Positions 29,314-42,300 of a DNA stretch of 64,000 nucleotides are shown in pieces. Below the pieces are notes generated by a model that was not told the DNA's origin, ran no database searches, and saw nothing but the letters and a program-made list of their open reading frames with translations. A program made the translations under genes and the position numbers. The stretch's first letter is position 1; every line of letters starts with the position of its first letter. The stretch lies in assembly GCA_024036415.1 (NCBI GenBank), contig JAMWET010003612.1, positions 604,501 to 668,500 of the forward strand. Direction: 5' to 3'. The stretch is from Prochilodus magdalenae (lineage: Eukaryota > Chordata > Actinopteri > Characiformes > Prochilodontidae).

Positions 29314-32300
29314 CTAGATGGTGAACAAAGAAGAAGGATATTTCCAATCAAGCACTGGCGCTGGCTTTAATGAAGTTATGACTTAATACACTACATTTAT
29401 AGATACTGCAACAGACATGGTCTTACTTAGACATGTACTACCTGTGAAGTTTAGACACACCTAACACATGAAGGATTTCCCCTCATTTTTGTGTTCCATA
29501 TTTTAGAACATGAAAAACTATGAACTATGGAATTGCGCAGTGGCTAAAATATGATAAGGTGTCCGGCGCTCTCAGACAACCTTATCAGGTGTTGTCTGGA
29601 GTACTTTTCCAGTAGGCTTGATGAAGTTACACATATGCTGAGATGTTGTTACACAATAAGAGAACAATACGCAAAAGAACGGGGGAAAAAAAAAAACAAC
29701 GTGCACAACTCACTGGGATCAAATCAGAACTTATTGTGTTGGGTTGTGCAGTGTACAAAAATTAAAACCACTGTTGTTTTTTTGGAGGCACATGGCACTT
29801 CATGACTTTAAGCGCGATTTCCTCTTTTTTTTTTAATTTACCAGGACTACTGAATTAGTCATATCACACTACAGCAGATCATATGTAGCTTAAAGTTTTG
29901 CAAGCAAATACATCCAGTCGTTTGGGTAAACAGACAAATGGTAATGGTCATTTACCTCAGTGATCGTTATTAGCCTTTTTTAAGATCGTACCTCTCAGAT
30001 GAAAAACTTTCAAAAGATTAGGGAATAGGTAGAAACCTGAGGCCAGTTGTGTTGAGTAGGCCTTATTTCACGCCATGGTATTAGAGTACAGTGTAGAGTA
30101 GAGTGTAATAATGAACCTGGACCTGCGTTTATCAGCTCTCCTATATAGTCTCACTCTGCTCTGTGACACTAGCGTGTCCATGTTGCATTGGCCTTTAGTC
30201 TGCAGAGAAAACAGCAGGAGTGCTGTGTAGGCATATTTTGGCTTCAAGGCAAATAAGAATGGAAAAGCAAAGCAAATGAGCAAGCCAGTATGCAAACACT
30301 GCTCCAGAACAGTTCCAACTGAGGGTGCTAGCACATCAGACCAGTAACCTGAACCATTTGCATGCTGACCTGCATTGATTGCCTCTAATACCACAGAATC
30401 ATTTAACAAGGTGTTTTTGCGTTTCTGAACGATGTGTTATATTCATTCGGATATGTTTACCTAAAAATGCCCAATATTTTAGCATGTCTTTATGATTGCA
30501 AAAACACAATCAAATCAGGTGTGTCCAAAGTTTGAGTAATTTCAAAGTTATTGCCATGTCAAAGTGTTAAGTTCCATTACCTACCTTCACTAGTGACCCC
30601 TTCCTCGGCCTTATCACCTTTCTGTTTAGTAGGAGACAGAAGATGCAGAACAGTTATTTCAATGTCAGTCTTGCCTTTTTACTTATTCACTGTAACCCAC
30701 CATCATCAATTGACCAATGACTAGATAAACAAAGTCTTCAATACCCACCTTTTAGTACTCCTTCACAAGACAAACACTTTCATAACAATCATGCACACTT
30801 TCACATTTTCATTCTCTTCAGGACAATGGACACAGCACTGGTTTGATCAAGCTTAACATACTGTCTTCTGTTTACCAGAACAAAAACAACTCAGCCAGGT
30901 ACGATGACATTTCACTAGACTGACAGAACGAATTGCACCAAAATGCACCATTCTCTTAGTCTTTCATACACTTGTTATGTAATATGTCAACACAAAACAA
31001 CAAACCAAGTGACAAACAACCTTTTGTGAGACACTCTATGTCATTTCCCCTTGCCTTAACTTAGTGTTCCCCAGTTAAAAAGTTAGTTTCATGGTATGAG
31101 TATGGATGAGTGGCAAACTTGATCGTGGACTGGGTTAATGTGATTGATAGAAGTCATACAACTGCTGATTACATACGAGTAGATGAGAAATCTTAATCGG
31201 GTTACGTGAAACGAACATGGAATGGCACCACGAAAAGATGGCAAAAAACAAAAAGAGAATGAAATCAAGGTAAAGAATTCTCACCACATCAGTACAGAGC
31301 CACTCCTCAATGTCATCCATGACAGAGGACTGCGATACAGGAATCTATGGAGCAAAGCCATGGACAAACCAAAGGCCCCCGCAAAGCCACAAAATAAAGC
31401 CCGCCCCAAAATAAACAGAAAAACAAACAATAGAAAATCACAAGGAGGTCTGTGAGGAAAATAACAACAACAGAAAATATGCAATCAAAGTCAAAGCAGG
31501 ACCCACATACCCCCAACACACACACACACACACACAGAGCACATCAAGCATGAATGTTGCTGTATTGCATGCAGTGAGAGTGAAAGATGATGAGAAGCCA
31601 TCTAGGACGAATATTCATGAAGCGTGGTCGGAAAAAAAAGGACAGATTTTCAAAACGTGGGGCTCAAAGGAACTGAAGGCTCCATAGACTTTACCTTTTG
31701 CATTTAAACACCACCTTACATTTCCCTGAAGACACTACTCTGACTCCATCAAACAGCTACACAGTCTTAAGATCAATCAATGTTCACATATATCTATCAC
31801 ATGAAGAATCTGAATAGTTTGTTCACTTTTGTGGGAATTTATGTTATTTCATGGACTGTGATCCTGTTATCTTCCATTGTAGAAATCCTTTTGAAATTAA
31901 CATATCATTTAAGTGTTTCTAAGTCAATTCGTTATTAAATTTTTAATCACAACAAATCACATCTACTTCTGCTACAATAACTAGTAACTAGTGTTTAATA
32001 AATCAAGTAAACTCACATTTCACTTTAGAATTTTATGGGTTTATTTGTAGTGTTGACTCGCAAGCTATTACAGCGAAGTGTTGGCAAAACTTGCTATGAA
32101 GCTGCATTCTCAATGGATTCAATCGTCAGTTCCATGCATTTTGCATTTATATGCCAAGAATGAATGCATATAGGCAGTTTCAACTATCGGTCTAAATTAG
32201 AACCAAAGTCAAGATATTTATAGTTATTTACAGCTAAATTGTTTGTATGAATGGTTCCTCTTATTGGCTGCACTACTGTCTTTTTGTCATAAGCATTGCT

Positions 32301-35300
32301 GAGCTGATTTTATGTAGCTCATGTTAGATAATCAGTCAAGAACTAAGAAAATTCTACTGAATTATATTTTTTAAAAAATCTAAAACGTAGTCGACCCAGT
32401 TTACCAGGATAACCGAGGTGCCAAGGTTAATGTAGCCGACAAATAACGGGAGCATAAACCTTACCAATTAGCACTGTGCTAAATGAGGCTGAGGGTTAGC
32501 ATTGTGCAAACTGCATACCAAAATTATCCCACATCTGCCTCAGAACAAGTCATGCTGTAGACTTAATTCTAAAGTCTGGGATTTCTGCATGTGTGATATT
32601 GTATAACAGTATGCTATGCAATATCAAAAACCACATGGGCAATATACAGTGTTAGCTGCTTTAGCCTCACAGCTCCAATGCCAACCTGAGGTGCATATCA
32701 AGCATGTCTTAACTGGTCATTTTTGGTCACTTTAAGACACAGTGTACTGTGCAGTATTGTACTGTAATGCTCATGACTGTCATGAGTACACAACAAGAAA
32801 TTCGGCCAACGAGGTGCCTAGAAGACTGACAGTACACTTTTAGCCCAAACGTATCCAGACACATCTTCTAATTTGTCATTCGGCTACTTTAAGGTGCACC
32901 CATTTCTGGCACTGGTGTTCAACTGTGCACACACAGCATGTATAATCTCTACAGAATTGTGGAGTGGCTGTACATGAGCGAGTCAGCAGTATAGAGAGCT
33001 AGATGGCTGTACTCCAGCACGGTTTGGTGATTTTCCAGCTCAAACACACCTGGTTAAACTCATCAGTATATTGGCAGGTTTAGTGTGTGTGTGTTAAAGC
33101 AGAGAAAACACCAGACTGGCCCGAGGTAACTAAACTGGTGATCATCGCCTAGAGGGGTAGTAAGCCCTCCAGCACTGGGCTGTGCAGCAGTAAAACTGCA
33201 TGTTGCGTGGTATTTGTACCGGGTCTCACTAATGCTCTTGTGGCTGAATGCAATCAAATCCTTACAGCAATGTGACACATCGTGTTATCCTTGACTTCAA
33301 AAGAAATGTTGGCTAAGTAGGAGTCTACAAACTTGGACATACAGTGTATTCATGAATCCAGATTCCGAATCTTGGTTAGTACACCAATAAACATGTTAAT
33401 CTACTAGTTTTCAAACATGAACAACAGCACACTAGTTAATTCATTCTAACTGTAATGTGAAACATGGTTAATGAACGGCTGAAGACAAGTGGAAAAGATC
33501 TCACTGCATAGGGTGTGCCAGGCCTGCACATGGAGGTATTATGTATAGATGTATTATAATTAAGTTTGGATGCACAGTACTCTGCAAAAATCAGATACCA
33601 GTTGCAAGTTATTCATTTTTCAGGAAAAAAAAAGTCAGTAGGACACACATATCGGAAATTACAAAGCAGTTAAACACCCCTGCTTCCAATTTGTATGGGA
33701 TTTAGATTAGATTAGATTAACTGAACTTGTGAACGGAATGTGAAGAGTTTTGAGTGTATCAAAGACGTCCATGTATTATGTTGCAGAGATATTTACTGAA
33801 ATTAGCATTCCAACCAGCTAACCTCAACCTGCCATTTTTTAATAACATCATGCTGTCTGCCACTGTAGTGATGAGCCTGCCATCAGTCCAACACGAGTAT
33901 AATAAAGCAGCACTGCTGCCCCGACAGCATTTTCTAATCTTTTGTCAATTATGTTGAAGGTCCTGCTCCAAGTTAGATTAATTAAGGCCAATGACGGCTG
34001 GAGCTCCTGGCAAGCAACTATCATCACCGCCACTGCCCACTTCCAGCAAAAATCCACCAAACACAAGAGATATAAATAGAAGCAAATCGAGTTAACATTG
34101 GAGAAGCTTTCCACCGCTGGTGACGCTCTTGCCAAGTATAGGGATGAAGTCTGGTGCTGTACTTGCGACATAAGTAAACACATGGTAATGCCAACACTGG
34201 GGAGGAGGGACTAAGGATGGACACCACAATTTGCTGGTGTTGTGCTGCCCCTAATGCTGGAAATATGAATTTGACAAGGTTTGTTGTCTTACAAAGTGCT
34301 TCTTCAAATAAATCTGCAGGGATATTTCTCCAAGGTTCAAACTTTAGAAGTTGGAAGAATCCAAGCCATCCCAAACACATTTAGTGATGCTGAGGTTTGG
34401 ACTCTGGGGTGGCTGGTCCACTATTCAGGTCAGGTCTTGTCTTAGGTGTCTAATTTTCTCTATATCCTTTAAACTCAAGTTTGCAAACACAGTATCTGAT
34501 CTCCTCATCTACTGAAAAATGAATAACTTGCACTTAATGATCGATTTGATAAAGCTGACAATGCTCTGACCTCTGCAAAGTACTGAAGATTGCAATGGAC
34601 AGACTGCTTCATCAGCGTTTCATATTGGGTAATACAAAACGGCATGGTCACTCTCAAATGCCTCACAGGTGTTTCAGTCTGTGATTTCTAAAATCAATTT
34701 CATTCAGATGTCAATCTCTCTGAGAACACCAGGGTTTATTCCTTTTTCAGTGATGCAGTGAATCCAAGCTATTACTAGCTTGAACACAAGGTTCGAGAAC
34801 CTTCCATGAAAAAGAGCTGGCTGCTCTTGTGTTAACCTTTGTGATAGAGGCCAGGGCCTGTTTGTATGTGATGAAAATCCACACCTATTCAAAGGAACAA
34901 GCAGGCCTTTTCATTCTACCAGAGAGCGAATGCAGTGAAGAGGAAGGAGGATGGAGTGACCCACAGTAAAAGGGACAGAGCAAAAGGAGAAGCCCCGAAA
35001 GGAAGCAGCAGACCATGAAGTTCCTGAAAAGCTTCGCCTTTGAGATGTAGAAAAGAAAGATTCCTGCCAATGGGCTTTTCATCACAGAACGCAATTAAAT
35101 TATCCACCTTGCTCAAAGAGGTCAGCGTCTTCAGTTTCAGGAGAAGGGTAAAGTTAATGTCAATCGTGGCTAAATTATTTAAAGATTACTTTAAAAAAAT
35201 TCTGCATAATTCAATAATTGCAATGTAAACAAAAACATGTAGAGAGGTTTGAAGTTAAAAAAAAGGGGAAAGTAGAAACCTACCAACTCAGATTTCTTTA

Positions 35301-36300
35301 TAGTGGTGGTGACAGGAAACAGGATGCTGACTGGAAATGTAAATATAGCCATGCAAAATGACCATCGAGCCTACACATGCCTTTAGAGTTTGATAGGTAA
35401 TACTGATAATGGTAAAATATTATTTTTATTTTTATCACCTTTGTATACCTCTTTGTTTTAGTGTTAGGCTGAACCCTATTTTGGGCATCAGGCAGCATAT
35501 TTGTAATGGTTTCATATGATAGCCTTATAATTTCATGACGCTTTACATGTCTGGTTCCTATCACCACCACTATGATCAATTCCGACTTGGTAAGTTTCCC
35601 TACTTAACATCTTAACCATTCAGTTATGCAGAAATTTTGAGACACAAATTGTTGGAATGCCCAAGTAATCTGAATAATTTGTTTTGAAGTCCTACCACTA
35701 TAATGATATAATAAGTGTATTTTGGTATTACTGTCAAAATCTTGAGAATTTAATTATTTACTATAATAAAAAGGACTGAACAGAAATAGCACAAATCATT
35801 AATTCATTCAACATTTTAACTGATCATCCTCCTGGATCGTAGGGGAGTGCTGGAGTCCATCCCAGTGCCCCCTGGACAGAAGGCAGAGAACACCCTCCGC
35901 AGGTGAAAGAGTGCATTTAAAATTACATAATCAAAAATTCCATAAGCCCAAAAGATAAGTATTTGCCAAAGACAGTAATTTGACTAATGACTGGACCCAG
36001 GTGGGCTCATATGAAGGGCTGTCCCTTTTACTGTGTGGTAATAGTTTAGTGACGGGTTTAGCAATGGTGAGGGGGATGGGCATGGGGGATGACGGAGTGG
36101 ATGCGGGAGGACACCGAGGAGACGATACTACTGTGCTAAGTCCTCACCATTCCTTGGGTAATAAGCCAGCTGTCTATGGGCTCCATTTCTGCGTTATCAC
36201 CTTTAACACTCAGCTGAATCACAACAACAGAAAACACCTTACAAAGTGAAGCAGAAAAACACCACCCCACCCATCCCAGACTGAGAGAGAGAGAGAGCAA

Positions 36301-36336
<36 letters not shown>

Positions 36337-39300
36337 AAAACACAGAAATAACATCTGACTGCTTTCTTTCAACAGAGGGTAAAGATAGGTGTCACGTAAC
36401 GCACAGCAAGTTAGAAAACTAGAGAAAAATATACCGGAATATTGTAATGCAAGTGGAATAAAAAAAAGAAAAAGAATAAACTTTGCCCCGTGGGCTGATC
36501 ACTGAGCTCCAGTTCTGCCCTGTAATAACACTTTGGCCTGGCTTTAGCCTGGCTATTTCGACACACTCATCAGCAGAACACTGCCTGGCAGCAGAGATCA
36601 GTTGTAATCAGGTCCCACATGCTTGGTGATATGTAATAAAGATTTCATAATACCTCAAAATTACTTCCATTCACAAATTAAAGGCTATTAAATATAATAT
36701 TTGGATGCAAACAGCTAGAATGTGATACAAAATCAGATTCTGCAAATACATCAAAAATCTGTATCATAAAGCCTTCACTGTGGTTAATGACAGTACCCGC
36801 CAGTGTGGCCTACTCCATTTATAAATGCTAAAATCTAATAATTCTTTTGTGAAGTCATAATTTGTGAAGTAATATAGTTTTGACTACAATATCAGTGCAT
36901 ATTTAAAAAACTGTCCATACTAAAGAGCATTCCTTGTGTGTGTCGACATGCATGGCCAATGAACCTGATTCTGACTAATGCCCACATCAAATAGAGGTGT
37001 ACTGATCCGAATTTTTCCCCCTCCCAACACAGATTCCGAAACATGCAATCGGGATATTACAGATACAGATATATCTATTTCAAGACCTTTCAGATAATAA
37101 GGCAAACTGGGCAGGTCTTGCATGTTCAACTGTTCAAGGGCTATGAAGCCAAACTGACCACCGCTTTTTGGCACACTATAGCTCACTGTAAAGAAACACA
37201 TAACACACTTGTGATGACACACACATACACACACATTCCACCTGATCCTTAATAATTATTAGCTGTATGTTGACTTTTCAGTTCCATTAGCATTAATAAC
37301 GCAAAGTGCGAATTTGTTGTGTCTCAAGCTTTGAAATAACACTTCTCCCTTTTAGACTGACATAGTCTGCATGACTATATTAATAATGGAATGGTCAGAT
37401 CTAGCTGATAATTGTGATATAATTGCCAATATTAATCCAGTGTAGTGGAGTATTACATCACTAATATCAAATATCCAAATCACACATAATAAAAAGGCTG
37501 TGACACAGGTACAGAGGATAAAGCATTACAATAATATAGGGGTTAATTAAAATAAACTTCTACATTAACAATCACTAAAATTCTGTGACAGAAGAAGAGA
37601 TGGTATGGGGAAACAAAACTTAACACGAAAATGTACAGAGATGAAGTGATTCCAAATGCTAACTACCTCCTAACAGTGGTAACAAATAGGGTACCTACTG
37701 CACATTTGAATTTTGTGTAAATCGACTGAGCACCCAGGTCAAAAAAAGAAAGAAAAAAGAAAAAAAGAAGTGCAACATGAAGCGCATGCAAAGCATGCTA
37801 GTGTGCCCGTGCCAACTTAGGATCAGCAGTTACTATATTACTACAGAGGAGTTGTGTGTGCTCTAACCAGGTTAGTTACAGCTTCTATGTGGCCTAAAAC
37901 AGTGGTCAACAGTGTACTAAAGCTCACGCCATGCAAAGATAAACTACTCAGAACAGCATTAGAGTATCATCAGCTACTGGCAATGCACACAGCCTCAACC
38001 TGACCATGAAACAGGTGGGGGTTAAAAGAGAGTTAAAACTACAAGTCCCAGCATGCAGTGCAGCACTCACCCCAGCAGCATTCTGCTGTCGGACGTCCAA
38101 AGCGGAAGCCAGGCCACCGAGAGCCTGCGGGTCTTCATATTTCACGCTGAAACAGGTGTGAGAGAAGTGTTCAGAGACAATGTGACACAGCATGAGGGTG
38201 GAACTATATTAGGAAAAAGTCACAACAACAAATAACAACTGTATGATATTAATACTCACTCTATTAACTACAGTAATATTCTATTAACAGTCATACCTAA
38301 AAGTTGATTATCCTCACTCAAATTACATACATTGTTGATTTTTCAAGTCAGCTTCCTCTACACACCTAAATATGTCATTACTGTGCAAACTGTAGAGCAT
38401 AATTTAATTTATATTTACTGGAATATATAGTTTTAACAAGCTGAAAAAAAACCCTTAATATATAACTATAACAAAATATATAATGCACCATCAAGTTTTT
38501 ATTTATTTATATATTTTGTTTATTTAAACTCAATAGTTAATAATCAGTAGTTGTGCAGAATGGTGTTCTCAGCCAACGAAGGTAGTTTATTTTCACTTTA
38601 AAAATCTGAACTTCTGATGAAATTATTAAAGCATTATTTTAGCAAATAGTTTTTTGAATAACTTGATTCTAAAAAAAATCACAATTACATCATGCAGCCC
38701 TACAAAGCATCAGCATCACACCAAAACCATATTTTTGCAGGGCTTACTTTTTGCGCTGGTCAGCGAGGGAGCTGGTTCTGGTCTGAGCAAACATGTCAAA
38801 GTCGTCATGAGGGTTGCGGGCGGACAGTGAGCTGAGAGTTCCACTAACACTGTCTCCCTCTACATCTAGATGCAGAGTTCACATCAGAAAAACAAGAACA
38901 TTCTGTTACAGACAAAGCAAATGCTAGCTTTTCCATCCTACCATAATCCATTATCATACCAACGAATGAATCTATTATCAAACTGCAATTTGAAAATGAA
39001 TCTTTCAATACTTATTAGTTATGAATCTGAATGAACTTTTAACTAATTACACCGAGCTTAACGAATGCCTGCAACTGGCAAACTGGAAAACTTGCACTCT
39101 GGCATACTACATTCAGCATTCAAGTCTAAACTAAAAGAAAGGATGTGCTCGACTTCTTGAGGAAGAAATGTCTGGAGCTTTATATACAGAAAATCGCCAT
39201 ATTTAAACCACAAATGCTGTTGCTGTAGACATAGCACGCAAAAGTTTGTGTGCCCTTGGGGAAATCATGTTTTGTTGATTTGCTAAGTGAAAATAAAGCA

Positions 39301-42300
39301 TACCTTCTCTACAGACAACACACTTCTAACATGTCACACTACTAGAAAGAAACTGTGCATTAAATGTTGCCAAAAAGTTTGTTATTTGTTGAGAATATTT
39401 TCACTCAGAAAAACTCATTTTTACAGTTTACCGTTTGTGTTATAATATAGAACTAAGGGACATTACATTATCACTGATTTTCCAGATATTTTGGGCACCA
39501 CAAATTAAGATGTAACACATAACATGCACATCCAGAAGCAACAACAAAAGACAAAACAAACAGTATATGCTATGGCATGATTGCACAACTGATACCCTCA
39601 AAAGTCTAATAACAGCAGCTTTTGTCCCTCTTAATCACTACTGATTGGGCAATGTAACTAATTTAACAATTAATGTCCATTTGTGAATCTAAAATCTGTT
39701 TGGCTGAGCCACATTCAAAGCTTTCATTTATTTAATTTCCACGCAAAAAAGTACAAATACAAGTTATTCTATTCTTAATGACCCATTTCTGAGGAGGCAA
39801 TGTACATAAAAAACTTCCGTATGGAAACGAGGAGGCACAATCTGATTTAACAACTGTAAGGAGGACCTGGTAAACCATTTGTAGAACCAGTTACTGGGTC
39901 CAGACCCCAGCATCAATACCTGTCTTTGATCAGGAGAGGGGAAAAATGCAACCAGTTTCTAAAGCTGAACTATGGTGGTTTGGTTTCTTTAAAAAACCTG
40001 AAAGCTTGTGTTCTGAGAAGAAGTGACGCTGTAATAAAGTCAAAAAATTGATATTGCACTTATGTTAGAAGTTTAGACATTTACAACTAAACCAATGTTA
40101 TTGGTTACCTTAAAAGGCCCTACAGGCTTACACTTAACCTCTCCATTAGAATTGTATATTTTACATTTTTTAGGGTTTTTAAGGTGAGATAATTCAACAA
40201 AAATTTTATAGTTTGATGTCTTCACTCTTATAGTAAAGCAAAGCACGAGGCTAAATATACAAAAAACCTTTTTACATGTTGCTGCCTATTTAAAGGTACA
40301 TCCAGAAGGGTAATTTAGGAGAAATTACCTAAACTTTTAATGCAAGGAATTTTTCCAAGCAATTTCAAAGCACTTTTAATAAAACAAAGTAAATCACAAC
40401 TTTTCTGCTTTTGTCAATGAAGCCAAAAACTGAAAGCATTAATTAAGTGTAGTTAATTTTCACTTAATGGCCTGGAAATAAAGTAAATGAGTAGTAGTCT
40501 CTGTGTGTCTCACTCAATCCGGCGAGCTGTGTGGAGAGGGAAGTGGCAGGGGCGGCAGCAGCAGCAGGGGTCAGGCTGGAGGGCGGCGTGGGGGTGGCTG
40601 CAGCACTGACCCGAGGACTGACTACAGCCGGAGAGCCAGGACCCAGATCAATCAGATTATCCTCTTCAGAGGCCTCATTCAACACCTGTATGTAAACAGA
40701 TACACATAATCAAATGACCGGCTATAATAGGCTGACTGGAACACAGGTTCGTAGCTATGCACTCAAATACACATTTACATTTACAGGGAAGTGGAGGGTT
40801 CTCAGAATTAACCTGCAGCTGCAGCGCTGCTCTCCATGTTATTAGTGTTTCAGAGGGGACTGTGTTACGAGGGAATAGAGAATAAAGATAGAACGACACC
40901 GGGTACAGGATCAGTGGACAATAGGCTATTGTGAGTGTGTTTATGAGACAGAGGCAGGTTGAAAGGGGGAAAGGACTGTTCTAGTGCTTCCTAGAGAGTC
41001 TGAAGTCAAAACATGTTACACAGACCAGGTCAGGCTGAGGTTGCGCTAAAGCTCTCATAAGCCGACTGTGCTTTAACTTTTCTCTTTTGACTTCACGTTT
41101 ACTGAACATGCTTGAATTCTGTTATACTTGCCTTACTCAGCTGGCCATTGCACAAACACAAAATAAACAGAAAAATAAAATAACCATTGACACATAAGCA
41201 TGCAACATCATACCGAATAACTACTGACACAAGAACATAAAACAGCAGAAGGGCTTTGACAGAGCAAAGCAGCATACCATGCTTTGCTGGTGTACAAAAA
41301 TTATTATTCACCATCAGGTAAATGGTGTACTGACAGCACAGTCATAAACCAAACAAATATCTCAGGTAGCATTTTATGGGCTAGGTAATAAATCAATGTA
41401 AGTGCAGTAAAGTAATCTCACCCCGTTGTTCTGTGCTACTCGGCCTACTCTGTATCTTTCATACCTGCAATCACAAAAGCAAACAATCTCAAGGAAACCA
41501 CACAAAAACACACCAACCATGAAAAACACAAGGTCTTTCTTAATCCAAATCCAGGAGTATTTCAGAGTATCAGCATGTGTAAAGCAGACATTACACTGGT
41601 TGCTTGTTTCATTTAGAACTGATTTTAGGATTCTTTTACTGGTTAATAAAGTTATTTATAGCATCTTTATAGACAGCATATAAGCAGCATATAAATACTT
41701 TGCAAGTCAAATTATTGGCAACATTTGCCACACAGTTTGGCCAGACCCAAAACAATAAATCAGTCGACTGAAACAAATATCTACTGATTCTGATCATCTA
41801 TCCATAGAATACTAGACACTAAAGATGATCAGATGTTTGCCTCTTAAAAACATCTATGACACCCTGCAAAACTACACTCAATCTACCCTGGGTAGAGCAG
41901 AAACAGGGTGGTTTGAACCATTTAGTATCACTGCTATTCAATACCATTATTACCCATCATTATCATTTCACATGTTACTATTAGAAAAACTACAAAATGT
42001 CAAAGATTTTAAGGAAACACTGAGGCCATCTACCTCTCGTATCGCAGGAAGATGTTATTCAAGTCATCGTTGACATGCAACAGTTCCTCCGTGACCTCCT
42101 CATTGGAAACGCGGGAGATGAGCTCCACTACCCTCTGCTGCATGGCCCGGCATGTCCTGTTCAGCTCCTGCTCACACGGAAGAGTCATTTAAGAACTGTA
42201 TGATACCGTGATTAGTTTCATTTAATGCTTTCTACCAATGTCATAGACATACTGTTACAATGCATTAACACTTACTACTTATAATATTAATGCTACGGTT

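Larger units (their letters stand above)
31345..38070 (-). other. tom1l2: tom1l2 intron 12 (6.7 kb, repeat-bearing)
   Basis: No coding exon seen on either strand. It holds a (CA)n at about 31518-31536, a Tc1-like element (33600-34535), a SINE-like fragment (about 35800-35905) and a purine-rich repeat (36282-36339). Confidence 0.6.

Noticed and set aside
39230..39500. Possible Tc1-flank repeat starting GCAAAAGTTTGTGTGCCCTT
   Set aside because: It looks familiar as a fish repeat, but no inverted end or coding was found, so it is not listed as an element.
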